Shown here: piece by piece, positions 47,974 through 62,113 of the stretch
How positions within the stretch are numbered: position 1 is the first letter of the stretch
Layout of the letters: each line of letters opens with the position of its first letter
Origin: Iris pallida
Taxonomy: Eukaryota > Streptophyta > Magnoliopsida > Asparagales > Iridaceae
DNA length: 64,000 nucleotides
Assembly: GCA_029216955.1 (NCBI GenBank)
Contig: JANAVB010004000.1
Coordinates: 2,599,942 to 2,663,941 of the forward strand
Reading direction: 5' to 3'
Notes under the pieces: model-generated
What the model saw: only the letters and a program-made list of their open reading frames with translations
Told to the model about the DNA's origin: nothing
The model's database searches: none
Made by a program: the position numbers and the translations under genes

Positions 47974-49254
47974 AAATTGGGTAGCCCGGCGCCTCTCGTA
48001 GTGGGTTGCTGTCCTAATTACCGAGCTCTTTTGCTGCATACCATCATTTGTGGCTTTTCATATCTTGCTAAGTGGTTTCTAATCGTCTTACGGATGTGCG
48101 CCTATTAAAGATTATATCCCTTCTAGGTCGAACGATCCCGGTGCCCCGGCACAGCCTGTTCGGAGGAAACATTCCGTGTACAGAAGATTATCTCAAGTCC
48201 ATTCGACCATGCAATGTACTACTATTATTCAAACAACCAAACATAGTCTTGAGTCCGAGACTCAGACTTTATCATCTCTTATTTCTTCCATTAACTTTTT
48301 ATGTTCTTACATTTCATACTTCATTTCAATGTTCAATGGCATCATACCTCAACTCAATATTCGTCAACCGAACGATCCAAAGGTCCCGAACACCGTCCAA
48401 GGCATCATGTCATATATGACAGTCCCGTCACATTCATGTCATAACTGTATTCTTTCGCAACGAATCCATCTTTTATGATCTGTTGCACGTAGTCACGTTT
48501 TGACACATTTATCATCTATTTCCTTTGCGTCGTGCACTTGCTGTACGCATCGAAGATGTATTTCCATCTTCTATGCCTTAGTGTTCAATGTACATGGCTC
48601 GTGCCCTAGGGCGCTCATCTATTGTCTTTCAATGTGCTAGTCTTTCTAACTCGTGCACGAAGGCTTGAAATGGGTCGTGCACGAAGGCACTCGCCGAATA
48701 CAGTTATCCCATATTCTTGCGGCTTGCTCACCGAGGCGATCGCCTTTGTGATATCCAATGTTCCATAGCGACTCTTGTATTTGATGCATATTTTATTTCA
48801 ATTGTTCTAACTAGTATTCAACACATAATATGATTTATCTTTCGATCGGACCACGCCCGTGGCATCGATAGGTTAACTTAGCATACAATGACACATTCTT
48901 ACATATGCATGAAGGAGTAAAAAGAACAGTCAAACTTTCTACCTTAAACCGATACACCTTGTTGTTTATCGAGCTGATGTGGCTCGATTTCATATCTTTA
49001 TTACACGGTCAACTCTTTTGACTTATCCATTCGGACACTTCTTATTTTATTGAACTACTCGATCGATTCTGGCCTACCGTGCCTAAGTCCCAGCCCATTG
49101 CGAGGCATAGATTTGGGTTTTGCGGACCCGTTGCAAATGAGGTAAAATGTTGACCTCTAATATTTTAGCGTAAATGGATAGCCTGCATATGAAACCAACT
49201 AGAATTAATACTTGCATCGATTCAGACTTGCACCTTGGTCGATTCGATTTCTTA

Positions 49255-49440
49255 GAATCTTCGAGCCGTCTCAACGCACTTATCCTTCGGGGTAATACGG
49301 CGCTTCGCATTGATTCAACTCGATGCATTCTTTGGGACAATGCAACTCTTCGCATCGAATTAGTTCGATGCCTTGCTCAGGACAACGTAACTCCCATATC
49401 GATTCGTATCGATACATTTTATTCGGTCAACGCAACTCGT
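49255..49440. repeat. TCGATGC-based ~50-bp repeats in the D LTR
   Basis: Three to four units with TTCGCATCGAWTYAGTTCGATGC-like words and inverted GCATCGA/TCGATGC pairs. The copy in the other LTR is at about 54855-55040. Confidence 0.7.
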
Positions 49441-51167
49441 TGAGTCAACGTCTCAGCGTAATATGCCGTGTGGAGTGGGGCATTACAGAATATACCACTC
49501 AAAACAAGGTTCGTCCTTGAACCAAAACCAACACTCTGATTAATTATTTTATAGATCGTTTTACGATCTCGTCCCACCAATGTTGTTCAGTTTCATACTT
49601 ACCTGCAAGCTTTTCATTAACATTTCAAAGTCTTTCCTGCAGCTCGATTTGAATTTGTATACAGCTCGATTTGGATCCCTGCCTATATTCAAGGTGTCCC
49701 AAAGATATATATATATATTTTGACCAAGTCCAGTAGTAGCAAATTAGAACAAAGCTGACAGGTAATTTCAATTCTATGCTTTCCATCTCGTACTCCCTAT
49801 CGGACATATCTTTAGTAACTGTTCTCAAAATTTTATCGCATACGTATATTCGATACATAGGTGATTCATTCAATAAAGTCACTGCATGTGATGAGATTCA
49901 AAATCGCATTCCTCGTTTCGTATATTTCGTATGGACTATCCATTCTATACGTTGCGTCGAGCCGTCGTACATTCGATCGCAATGATCCTTCGCAATGCCT
50001 TGCGTTCGAATTCGCCACCCAACTATTTCCAAAGTTTGGCTATGCAATCTTATCTCGATATGATTTCCTTTGTTGACTTGCAAATGCATCAACATTCAGG
50101 ACAACGTCCGCTAGGTTACTTACCTAGACACCGTGCTTAAATTCTTCCGATGTAACTTTTAAATTGACATTGCACAAAGATCATAATCTATCCGACCCAA
50201 AAGATTACATTAAGGTGACGGTGCTCAAGGCGACAATCGCTTTGACTCAAAGTCTCTACGATGCATCTCACATTCGATTCCTAACAATTAGGAATTTACT
50301 AGCCAAATTTCTAAGTTATCCGTCTCGCAGCAACGAACATAATTTCGATTCACACAAGCTCAGTTGCAAAATGAATCCAAATCTAATTACATAACTCGTA
50401 AGTCATTCTCTTACCACTCGTTCTCGTGTATAGCACGATTCTTGAAATCGCCTAGACTTATCATCAACATGCACTACATTATATTTGTTATCGATGCAAT
50501 TTCATATGTGATATCGCATGGGTCATCTTACGGTCTGCAACATTCAATTTGATTTGGCGGTCAAGTCTTCTAGGGTCAGGTGCCTCGAAGCTACGCTCGA
50601 TAATCATGGATTATTAACGAAGGACAGTTTTACTAAGAACCATGCTATATCTTATTTTGGAGCCAAATCACGTTCCGACGATTTCTATATAACTATCCAA
50701 TTTTGGACAAAACCATTTCTATCGGCACAATTGATGGGAAACTAGCCTCCGACTAACTCATGCACTACCGTCGATGATTCTATAATTCACGAAGTATCAA
50801 TTTTGGACAAAACCATTTTGTATTCTCACATCGTGCTTATATTTTCTTACGTATCGATCTCGATATGTCGTATTAATTTTGATAGTGTAAGGGTCAACTT
50901 TGATTCTGATTTAGCGTCGACAACTTGCATTACATACATCCAAGTTCTCCACAGACATTTTCGTACATCTCGAATCGTTTCTTGATTCGTTACATTCCGT
51001 TAGACTTCGATCGCGTAACCAAGTTACCGATTTTCTGACGTCGTGCCCTCGAGTCATGCAAATGTGCCCTCTAAGTTTTATATGACTTCGTCGTGCTCAC
51101 AGTGAGTCTCGTCTCGACATAACCAACTATGTTTCTTAGGCGCGGCTATCCGAATCAACCAGTTGTT

Positions 51168-51365
51168 TTCATTGAAATTATAAGTCATGCGATTCGATTA
51201 CACTTTGCATCGACTAATATTTCTATCGAGATTGCAAGTCGTGCGATTCGATTACCATTTGCGTATTCTAACACTTCTGTTGAGATTGCAAGTCATGCTA
51301 TTCAATTATAATTTGTATCAACTAACATTTCTATCGAGATAGCAAGTTGTGCGACTCGTTTGTAA
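51168..51365. repeat. ~62-bp tandem repeats in the D interior
   Basis: Three units, each with GAGATTGCAAGTCGTGCGATTC-like and CATCGACTAATATTTCTATC-like parts, partly diverged. Confidence 0.75.
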
Positions 51366-51964
51366 GTTCAAGTTTTCTATTCCTATCGATCTGATTATTG
51401 CTTTAAGGCACAATCGTTTCGCTAGTCTCGATCGTTCGACCGACTTATAAATTTTTGTCCGACGTATCATTCATTTATACGAGTACTATCTTATCGTCCC
51501 AACCGATTTTCGAAGAACACTTGCATCAATATACCGTCATACAAATTTTCAATCGAGTCCCAATGCTCTCTCGTCCGTTGCGGACAAACCTTCCGCAATT
51601 CTCACAACGCGTCGATGCAATTCATCGCATAAGTGGTATATTATATACCACTCAGAATCGAGTCATTCATTGCATACGTGGTATGGCATATACCATTCAA
51701 AAATCAAGTCATTTCCCTCGTATTATACATCAGTATGAACCAACAATCTCTTCCGACTCACGATTTCCGTAGTGATCGTGCTTGAGCACAACCGTAACTT
51801 TGATTAAATCAAAATCCGACACAACTCGGCCAATATTTTTATTTGCCAACACTAGTTCGGTGTGCAACCGAACGATTCGTTCTATCGATTTATGATTTCA
51901 GTTCCTTTCGTTGCATCTCATGCAATAATTTATTTCTAATATCCTTGCACTCCGTGCAGCGATT

Positions 51965-52125
51965 ACTTTGACATGCGTTGTAATACGTGTAACAATTTAC
52001 TTTCGACACATATTGTACATCGTGCAACAATTTATCTTCGACATTAGTTGTACCATGTGCAATGATTTATTTTCGACATCTATTGCACCTCGTACAACAA
52101 TTTACTCTCGACATTCAAACTTAAT
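51965..52125. repeat. ~36-bp tandem repeats in the D interior
   Basis: Four units of the form CGTGCAACAATTTATTTTCG plus ACATTAGTTGTACC-like sequence. Confidence 0.75.
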
Positions 52126-52574
52126 GCTCAAATCCGTACAACACGTTCGAAATTGACCTATCACTTTCATTACAATGTACATTCACAATCATCTCGTTAC
52201 ACTTTCTGCAATGCGTTATTTGAGTTCCCGTATTGGTGCAACTAATATTCATAATCCATTCCACTTCATGCATCGTTTCATTTCTCATTCGACATGTTAC
52301 ATTGCAACAATATCTCAAATCGCATTTCACAATTTATTACACTTGCAGCAACTAACATTTCACGGCTCTTCAATGCAACGAAACGTTTCACGACTTTCTC
52401 CACAATATCAAGTAAATTCGAAGTACTTGCGGCAATGTTACCCGACTTTGTATTAGACTTATTGTATGGAACATCCAGTACGGCATCGAGTAGAGTCAAG
52501 TGTGATTCGATTGAGGGTGGGGAACACTTTAGAAATTGAAACAAAGCAAACGTCTGGAGAAAATTGAGACTAGA

Positions 52575-52586
52575 GCTCTGATACCA
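52575..52586 (-). other. Primer-binding site, initiator tRNA-Met (element D)
   Basis: GCTCTGATACCA on the + strand, i.e. TGGTATCAGAGC on the element strand, 3 nt from the LTR start at 52590. This is the classical plant LTR-retrotransposon primer site. Confidence 0.9.
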
Positions 52587-52589
52587 ATT

Positions 52590-55083
52590 TGTCACGCCCC
52601 GACCCAGAAAATTGCTCGTCTTCGTATCGATTTATCCGAATCATCGTCCTCGCTGGGGCGTTATGCTGTACGAGTCTGGAGTTGTACTCGTACATGGCAA
52701 GATGACAAGTTCTCAATTGGTTATCTTTGATTTGATATTAACAACGAAAGAAAAACAGAGTAAACGAAATAATTCTCTTTATTGATATTCGAAATAAGAT
52801 TTCAAAGGCTTTCAATAGACCAACTGAATTTGCCAGATTGGATACAACATTCAGGTTCTCTCTTGCCCACAAAGGATTTCACCATTTCGTACATCATGCC
52901 TTCTATATCTTGGCCGCATCAATCCTGTTACAAGTCTGAGCGTCAATGTGATCGCATGCTTCAAATGCTACGACATTCTATGCCTCTGCGCGATCAAGCG
53001 AAGCTTTGCCGCGAGCAATCTATTTCCTGTACCCTGTATGAAAGCTGGTAGGGGATCAGTACGTTCGTCCGTGCATGTACAGATGAAAAGATCCACTTTC
53101 TAAACCAACATTTAGTGTTTATGTTGAATCATGCAACTTAGCTTATGATCTTGCTATATTCTCCTTAGGGTCGATTTCATGTCATATTTGAAAGCATAAA
53201 GCATGTTACTATGGCAAACATGTTATTCGAATTGAATAGGCAAACAAGCAAACAATCTCGTGCTTGTTTTTTGGCGCGACTTCTTACCAAGTTGACGCAC
53301 TCGTCCTTGTACCGACGCAAGGTGAATACGTCTCATTCCTTCCCTGTCATGTTATAAGTGCTCGCTATGTAGGATCTATGTGTGCACGACACATACGTGT
53401 CTGTACTTTCAACCCATCGTTCCTTAACTATATGAAGGTCTTGGCGTATCCGTACCAGAATGGACTAAAGGCGTTTCTCTTATTTTTTTCTTTCTTTTCT
53501 CTCTTTCTTTCTTTCTTTTCTCTCTTTCTTTCTTTCTTTCTTTTCTCTCTTTCTTTTCTTTCTCGAATTGGATAGCCTGGCGCCTCTCGTAGTGGGTTGT
53601 TGTCCCAATTACGGAGATCTACGGCTGCATACCATCATTTACGGCTTTTCATATCTCGCTAAGCGGTCGCTAATCATCTTACGAATGTGCGTCTATCAAA
53701 GATTATATTCCTCCTAGGCCGAACGGTCCCGGTGCCCCGATGCAGCCCATTCGGAGGGAACATTCCGTGCACATAAGATTATTTCAATTATCTCAAGTCC
53801 ATTCGACCATGCAACGTACTACTATTATTCAAACAATCAAATATAGTCTTGAGTCCGAGACTCATACTTTATCATCTCGTATTTTTTCCATTAACTTTCT
53901 ATGTTCTTATATTTTATACTTCGTTTAAATGTTCAATGGCATCATGCCTCAACTCAATGTTCGTCAACTGAACGACCCGAAGGTCCCGAACACCTTTCGA
54001 TGCATCATGTCATATCTGACAGTTCCGTCACATTTATGCCACAACTATATTCTTTCGCAACGAAGCCATCTTTTATGATCTTGTACATGTAGGTACGTTT
54101 TGACACATTTATCATCTTTTTCCTTCGCGTCGTGCACTTGCTGCACGCATCGAAGCCGTATTTCTATGTTCTATGCCTTAGTGTTCAGTGTACATGGCTC
54201 GTGCACTAGGGTGCTCGCCTATTATCTTTCAATGTGCTGGCCTTTCTAACTCATGCGCGAAGGTAGGGAATGGCTCGTGCACGAAGGCACTCACCGAATA
54301 TAGTTATCCCATGTTCTTGCGGCTTGTGCACCGAGGCGCTCGCCTTTGCGATATCCAATGTTCCATGGAGACTCGTGCACTTGATGTATGTTTTATTTCA
54401 ATTGTTCTAACTAGTGTTTGACACACACTATGATTTATCTTTCTATCGGACCACGCCCGTGGCGTCGATAGGTTAACTTAGCATACAATGATACATTTTT
54501 ACTTAGGCATGAAGGAGTAAAAAGATGAGTCAATCCTCCCACCTTAAATCGATACGCCTTGTTGTTTGCCGAGCCGATGCAGCTCAATTTCATATTTTGT
54601 TGCACGACCAACTCTCCTGACTTAGCCATTCGGACACTTCTTGTTTTATTGAACTACTCGATCGATTTCGGACTACCTTGCCCAAGTCCTAGCCCGTTGC
54701 GAGGCAGGGATTTAGGTTTTGCGGACCCGTTGCGAATGAGGCAAAACATCGCCCTCTAATATTTTAGCGTAAACGGATAGCCTGTACATGAAACCAACTA
54801 AAATCAATACTTGCATCGATTCGGTGTGTCTTGGTCGATTCGATTTCTTAGAATCTTCGAGCCGTGTCAACGCACTTATCCTTCGGGGCAATGCGGCGCT
54901 TTGCATCGATTCAACTCGATGCATTCTTTGGGACAATGCAACTCTTTGCATCGACTTAGTTCGATGCCTTGCTCAGGACAACGTAATTCTCGTATCGATT
55001 CACATCGATACATTTCATTCAGTCAACGTGACTCGTTGAGTCAACGTCTCAGCGTAATGCGCCGTGCGGAGCGGAGGATTACA
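52590..55083 (-). repeat. Element D 5' LTR
   Basis: 2494 bp, TGTCACGCCCCGACCC to GAGGATTACA. It is clearly more diverged from its partner than the C or B LTR pairs are, so D looks older. Confidence 0.88.
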
Positions 55084-55088
55084 GACAA

Positions 55089-56583
55089 GGACTGATACAA
55101 CTCTGACACTAACCAATATTGGACATCCTAACTCTTTACATCTCCAGATTGATATTAAACAAGAACTGGACATTCAAAATGTAATGGCCTAAACTCAACA
55201 TTGTAATGGACAACAAAATGAGTGCAATGAATGTGAGTGAAGAGTGCCAGTGTCAAGTGTCAAATGGATTTGTCAAGAGTGAAGTGTCAAATACAGGTGT
55301 GTGATTGCAAGTCTCAAACCTGTGTCCATGGAGTATCAAAGTGTCTAGGAAAAAGTGTCAAAGTATCATATGAAACAAGTGTGCAGTGTCCAATGTCAGA
55401 AAGTGTGTCGAATGGTTTCGTGGCAAGGTAAATACAGTGAGTCAAAGTGTCAAGTATCAGACAGAGTGTAAAGTGCAGTGAGTGATGTATGAGCAGTTGT
55501 GTTCGAGCAGTGAGTGAATGTGGCATGTGTCTATGTGCAGTGAGTGAGGGTATGAAGTGTCAGAGTGTATCAAAGAGTATCAAAGAGTGTCAAAGTGTCG
55601 AGTGACATAGTGTACAGAGTGTCATGTGTGACAGAATTAAAATGCAGTATCAGAAATGTGAATAGCTATGTTCGAAAGCCAAAAGTGTCTATTAGTGACT
55701 GATCATGGTGTAGTGTCAATGTGTCATGGTGTCATAGGATGTGTCAATCACGTGTCCATGTGTCCACAGTAGTGTCAAAGTGTCCAGAGTTTCAAAGTGT
55801 AACAGAACACAGAGTGTCAAAGTGTGAGCAGTTCTCGACTAAAATCTGTGGCTAATGCCACCAATGGAATTTACCACCACATCAAGCACAAACTTCTAGG
55901 CTAGGTGTCTGTCATGGGCGCTACCCAACCCAGTCACTAGCAAGTGAAATCAAGTCATGTCTAGGGTGCACGACGACAGCAGTAGCATGGGACTACTACA
56001 GTGCCTGTGCAATGTTACCCGCGTGTCCCTGTGTCTATTTCGATACAGTAAATGACACAAAAATCAACTCAGTCCTATACCATTGAAATCTAGATATAAT
56101 TAGCTACCCAAATATGTAATTAGTTCTGAAATTGGTGATAAAAACTTTCTATGTGACATTTCGTCGAACACTTGAGATATCCTTCCGATACGGAGCGATA
56201 CGCCCATGATACTGACCTCAAATGGACACGAATTAAATCTAAACTTAACCTAATGCTAGCGGGACCCTAAATGAATGCATCTATGGAAAGAAAATAGAAA
56301 TTAGAAAGGTTTAGAGGCTCTTACCAACTGAGAGTTGGAATCTCAATGAAAACTCCTAGATCTAGATCTCCACCAAGCTCCAATGGTCAATTTGCTTTAA
56401 ATCATTCCTAGCTTGCCAATAGAGACCTCCACTACTCAAGGGGAGTGGTTTACAATTGGTTTGGTTGAATTTGGAGTAGATTTGATAAAATAGAGCAAAT
56501 TTGGGAAAGAGCACAAATTTGGGTTAGGGTTTCATTGTAAGGGGAAAGAGGGGCAAATATTGATTTAAATAGGAAGGGGGAAG
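55089..56583 (-). mobile_element. Element E 5' LTR, third segment
   Basis: From about 55165 it matches 30905-32285 over its whole length, including the AGTGTCAA array (55235-55835) and the AATTAGCTACCCAAATATGT region. It stops at 56583 where F begins (TGTAACTCC). Confidence 0.75.
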
Positions 56584-58917
56584 TGTAACTCCTCTTCCCA
56601 AAAATTTTGAAATATTTTTATTTATTTATTTGATTTAAATGGTAATTTTTGAATGTTATAAATAATTAATTAGTTAATTATTACGGTAGATGCATTTAGT
56701 CACAATTAAATTTGGAGTACAAGATGACCAAATTTTTTGGCACGGATAGTGTAGTTGGGTGTCTTGACTAGTATTTTAGCTATGGTAGGGAAGGCCGAGC
56801 CATATGTGTGTTCTAACTAGGAAAACTAGGCAAAGTTGCGACTTAACCCCCACCGATAATTTATTTATTTAATTATTAGATTATTGACTTTCTAGAAGAC
56901 CCGGTTGTACCAATTTAGCCCCGACTTGACCCGAACTAAATCCAAATCTAAATAAACTTGTAGTACTCTCAAATACCTTCATGTTGATATATATTTTGTA
57001 TATATATTTTATTAATATTGATATATTTTAAATTTTGAAAAGTTTTTATTTATAGAAAGTGTCTACGTGTAATCCTAGTTGGCATTAGTTTATATTTGAC
57101 CCAAAGTCCAACCCAATCCTAAGTATACATATTAAAAATTAATAAATATTAAAAAAAACATATATTTTGTATTTAATTCGTATTTTAGATTGTATTTATA
57201 TAGATAGATTTAATTAGTCTATATTAGGAAAGACCTTTTTAATCCTCAATCCAATCAATTAGCCAACTCACCAAACCACCACCACAACCAAGTGGGAGCA
57301 CTCTTGGACGACCAAAGCAGCCCCTCCCTTAGATATTCAGCCAAGCATCTCATTAGGAATAGGATTTCCATTCCTTTTCATGCATGCAATCCAAAAGGCC
57401 CATATATGTACATCAACTCATACCCAAACCCTAACCCTAACTTAATTTCTTCTTTTTTTTTCCTTTTTGGCCGACCACTCCCTTACTTCCCCCTCATATT
57501 TGGCAGCACATCTGCCCCATATCCCTCCATACATCATCTTCTCCATTGCACTTCTCTCCATCCTTCACAAAAACTCATCTCCTCCACCATACATCCATCC
57601 AACCACTCAAAATAAATCCTAAAAACTCCATCTTCTCCATCCAACCATCTATAGCCATTACCAACCCTTTCAAACTCACCAAGAGAGGATTAGCAAGCAA
57701 AGATAGAAAGAAAGGTTGGAGCTTTGGCAAGAAAAAGTCTTCACAACCTCTCTAGCAAGGACTTTTGGTAAGAAACCCTAGTTTTTCTATCTCAAAACCT
57801 TACTAAATTTTTGTAGAAAATATATTATTAAATCTATAGAAATAATATTTTGATGGATTTTTCTATGTATAATCATCTATAAAAGTTTCATAATTTACAG
57901 TCGTAATATTCATGTTTCGGTAGGATCAAAATTAACCCCTTTGTGAAGGAACTATAAGTTATTGATGGTTATTTTTAAAACTGAATTTTATGTGTGTTCA
58001 TATATATAAATTAGGATTTTTAAGTATTTTTTAATGAATTTATCAACTCAAATCTGGTCAAAAAAATTATAGGTCAAAACTAGCTAATTTCGGCTAATCG
58101 GCTGACCTAGAATGTCCCAAACTTATAGTATAACTTAACCCTTGTACCCATGATATTATTCTGAGAAATAAGATATGTTAATTCTGTTTAAAATATATTT
58201 TTGGTTTTTTTTAGCAATTTTGAGTAACTGACTATGTTCCGGACGAGTTTGGGGTAGACTAGTTGACTTAGTAATCAACTAGTCATAAATTTCTTTAGAA
58301 ATATTAATTCTAGAATTTCAGAGATAAATCTGTACAAAATTTATTTAAATATTATTTTTATGAAATTTATATGATTTTTAAGTATGTTATTGAAGTAGGG
58401 GCATAACCGACCAATTGAGAGTTGGAAACCCTATGTCTCGTGGAATCTGTGTGTGATTTTGTGAATCTAAATGGTTCCACAGGAGATTTGAATATATTTA
58501 ATATAATTTTAAAATATTACTTTAACTAATTAAGTCGTATGATAAGTTTCATGAGTAGTGACTTAAACTAGCTAATTAATTATCTAGGAGCATCGGGTTC
58601 TGAAGGCGTGGACGCGGAAGCAGCGTTTCATATTAAGAGCGCAGAATCAGGCAAGTATACCTTGCCAAACATATGCAGCATTTATATTGTTTTCTTTCTA
58701 TTGTACTTCTTCCATATGGTTACCTGTTTCTCATATTGTGATTGGTTTGTCATTGACTGTTTTACTTGTTTCTAGATTTACGTGCACGTATAGGATATTC
58801 GATATTGCTTGTTTATTGGTCTTCTTCATGTTATCGTGTCATGTGATAGAGTTGCCAGTTCTACACCTTATTCTTGACTCGACCATTCTTGACTGGGAGT
58901 ATCTTGCATTGTACTAC
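56584..58917 (+). repeat. Element F 5' LTR, first segment
   Basis: Starts TGTAACTCCTCTTCCC. AT-rich, no gene. The last bases, ACTAC (58913-58917), are the target duplicated by G. Confidence 0.85.
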
Positions 58918-61900
58918 TGTCACGACCCGGTCCCAATTTCTTAGAACGAATCGGATCATGCCCAGCCTGCACCGTTGATGAGACGGCGGCAGTAAGCTGT
59001 AACTTCCATATGCAGGTAATCAACAACTCAAACTAAATTTGCCACAATAAATAAGATTCGATAAATTAAAAACTTAAAACTTGTCCAATACAAAGTACAA
59101 ACATAAACCACCAACTGAAACAACATTGTCTTTTTTTAAACAAAACTATTGAACTGGAAAATAACATCTAAAAAGAAGCAACATCATCATCAGCGCCATC
59201 CTTAGGAAGAACAACAGGGTAAAGCTCAGGGTCATAGTAGCTACTAATCAGTAGCTCTGCATCCTCAACAGGACCTAAAAATATAGTCTCCAGTCAGGAG
59301 GGAGCAAAGTACAAATTCATGATATTTTAACAACTGAAATTAATAATAGAAATATGCACTTTTAAACAATTTGAAGTAAATAATTTTCCAGCAGTTAAAA
59401 TATAGTGAAATATGAATAGGTAATGAATATGACCGGATTGGGTTTGTTACAGTAATATCCTAGTGATATGGTATGGCTTATCCCCGTGTGTTTGAGGGAT
59501 AAGCTAATACAATCAGTTATACTATTGGATGTGGTCATATCCACTACACTACTCCCCCAGTCCCCAATAGTTACAGTTGTTACAGTCATTACTCTCAGGA
59601 GAATTCCGTGTTGTATCGTGATTTAAAATTGCATTAAAACAATTATTAACTAATTGTAATCTACCACAAACTTGTACTTGCCTCAAAATGACTTGACTGG
59701 ATAGGTCGATACGTCGGGACGAAAATCAGGTTCTTCCTTGAAATCCTACATTTGGAAATTTGTCTCAGAAAACCAATGTTGCCAATGACGCTAAACTAGT
59801 TACAATCTCTAGTTGTGTCCTAGTCAATTTTAATCTTTAATTAGCTAACACAACCAAAACGCTGTTATTAGTGCATTACAATTAAGAATATCAATTTACA
59901 TTTAATTTCGAGAAAATTGTATTTATCGGTTTATTTGGAAAAACGTGATATTTTATAATTATATATATATAAAAAACTAAGATTTTCCTTTTTAATGAGA
60001 AATACATGAATATCTATTTTAAAATTTACAACTTAATTTTCTAAGTGACAAAACATTAATCATTATATTCTTTTAAAAAATACAATAATTAATTATTATT
60101 TTATACTACGTTCCCATTACCAAAATCATCCAGAAAATAAAAGAAACATAAATAAAACCTAAGCTATTACAACTCCACAACCAGAATAGGCTATTACAAC
60201 TCCACAACCAGAATAGGCTTATGCCCTTACATTCCCAAGAATTAAAATAAGAGAAAATTCGTTAGTCCTGTAAACTGCCTACAAAATTAAATATAAATAA
60301 TATTTAATAATTCTAATTAAAATATAAAATATTATTGAGTCTCAGAACTGGTCCAATCGTTATTTTTATAGCTAATGCCTCAACGTCCGGACGAAACCGG
60401 TTTCGTTTGCATTCAGCCGGACCCATTGACCAATAAGGTCGTCGCCCAATAAATCCAAAAATAGTATTCTTTTTCCGAAATTTATTTTAAAATTATATAA
60501 TTATTTTTTTATAGAAATTTCGGCAGCATTTCCTCTATTTTTGGGATAACCCAAAACTGGGAAACGTGCCGATTTTTCCTGCAAAAATAATCGCAAACCA
60601 GGGATACCCAATTTTATATATAAAAACATCTAATAAATCATTTTCCGAAATAAATTCAGAATTCTCGAACAAAATCGGAATTTCCCGAAAGCAATTCAAA
60701 ATATCACAAAACCAATTTCCACACCAATCCAAACCCAAAAAACCTTTTCAGAAACAAGATTCTTCTAAAACCAAAAATAATCACAGAAATATTTCCGAAG
60801 GATTCGAAAATTCCGGAATCGGAAAGATCACAGAACCAAACCAACAGCTTACCAATTTCCGAAGAAACTTCAAAAAAATCGAAATGGTAACGTAATTGAA
60901 ACGTAACAAAAAATCCGAATTCTCGAAGGAATCGGTGGACCAATTTTCATCACAGACTAAAAGAAACTATGGGACTATCCAGAAGTTACCGAAATTGACG
61001 GAATCCGAAGTAATGCCTCGGACTCGAAATACGCCTCGCCGGAGTTCGGCTGCGTGTACAGCACCAACGAACGGAGAAATTCCAGAAGAGAACTCAGAAA
61101 CTCAGAGAAGCGTCGTGGATCTCAGGAAGCTCTGACCAGAAGGGAACAGTGCTGGAAAACCACGCAGAGGGTGGTTCTGGTCGGGATCGGTTTGGAGATT
61201 CGCGGGCGGAGCCGAGCAAGGGCGCTGAAGGCCGGGGCACACGGGGTGCTGGGATCGGGCACCGGCGTCGGCGCAGCACAGAGGGTCGGGCGCCGAGAAA
61301 ACTCACCGGGAAGCGGGGTCTGGCACTAGACTCGGACGGAGGCCGAAGTCGACGTTGGCCGCCGGGGCGGGCGCCGGTGAAGGGGGCGCCAAAGATGGGC
61401 GGCCGCGGGCGGATCGGAGCGCGGGAAGGGTGGCGGCTAGGGCACGGGTGGAGGAAGAGGATGTAGTGAGGAGGAAAGAGCAGAAGGGGTATTTATATAG
61501 ATGGAGAGAGGGGTTACCGGAGTTGAGGGGTCGCCGGTTTCGGAATGGGAAGGGTCGGCAGTTTCGGGAGCCGAGGGGCTCGGGCGTTCGGGAAGGGAAA
61601 GTGAAGTAAAGGAATGGGTTTATTCCTTTACTGATGAATTTAGAACATTAAGAGAGAGAGAGAAAGAGAATTGAAAAGTTTTAAGTGAATATTATTTTAA
61701 GGAGAATAATTATTTTATTTTTAATTAATTAAAATGCTATTCATATATAAATACTTTAGAATTTATTTCAGAAAAAAAATCTTGGGTTCGAATGGGCTCG
61801 GGACGGGTCTGAACCAACATTCAAAAATTTCGAGATTTAAATGTTCCAAAAATATGTTTTTCCTAAAATACAATAATAATGATTTATAAGCTAGTTAAAT

Positions 61901-62108
61901 TACTCAATTACTTAACTAGAAAATTTACGGGTCTGACTAAACTCTAAAATTCCATAAATAATAATTTTTCTAAAAATACAATTTTCCCAAATTAACAACT
62001 AATAAATTAAAATTTACAGGTTTGACCAGAAATAATAATTTGAAAAACTAAGTGGCAAACACACATTAATAAAATTAAAAATATAACTGGAAAATTGCGG
62101 GTTTCACA
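58918..62108. mobile_element. Solo LTR G inside F
   Basis: 3191 bp from TGTCACGACCCGG to GCGGGTTTCACA, with a perfect ACTAC duplication (58913-58917, 62109-62113). No primer site, polypurine tract or second LTR inside, so it is a solo LTR left by recombination. Its layout (AT-rich, then a GC-rich island about 61010-61600, GA-rich stretch, AT-rich end) parallels the B LTR and 1-1108. The start TGTCACGACCC suggests the - orientation. Frames in the GC island (Arg/Gly-rich) are not called. Confidence 0.85.
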
Positions 62109-62113
62109 ACTAC

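Larger units (their letters stand above)
46970..49487 (-). repeat. Element D 3' LTR
   Basis: 2518 bp. It contains a T/C-rich tract (47853-47973), about 48 bp of conserved TCCTCGCTGGGGCATAATG-type sequence near the start, and ~50-bp repeats at 49255-49440. Lys/Glu-rich frames opposite the pyrimidine tract are not genes. Confidence 0.88.
49488..52574 (-). other. Element D non-coding interior
   Basis: 3.1 kb with many short frames but no retroelement or host motif on either strand. It has CATTCGAT/TCGATTCG word bias and two tandem arrays (51168-51365, 51965-52125). The - strand end beside the 3' LTR contains CAAGGACGAAC, a possible decayed form of the GAGGACGAAA block. Confidence 0.75.
46970..55083 (-). 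mobile_element. Element D: gene-less LARD-like element
   Basis: Two direct LTRs, 46970-49487 and 52590-55083, start TGTCAYGCCCCGACCC and end near GGGGCATTACA. They flank 3.1 kb of interior with no Gag or Pol frame. The flanks GATAA (46965-46969) and GACAA (55084-55088) fit a 5-bp target duplication with one C to T change. Orientation is set by a classical tRNA-Met primer site beside the upper LTR. It differs in LTR, primer and interior from A, B, E and F. Confidence 0.85.

Noticed and set aside
47803..48039. Lys/Glu-rich frame opposite the T/C tract of D
   Set aside because: Low-complexity translation; length differs between the two LTRs.
50364..52595. Many short frames in the D interior as a hidden gene
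   Set aside because: Word bias (CATTCGAT, TCGATTCG) keeps frames open by chance; none is longer than about 105 codons or shows a motif.
61010..61609. Arg/Gly-rich frames in the GC island of G
   Set aside because: Several overlapping frames, no motif, and a matching GC island lies in other LTRs of the group.
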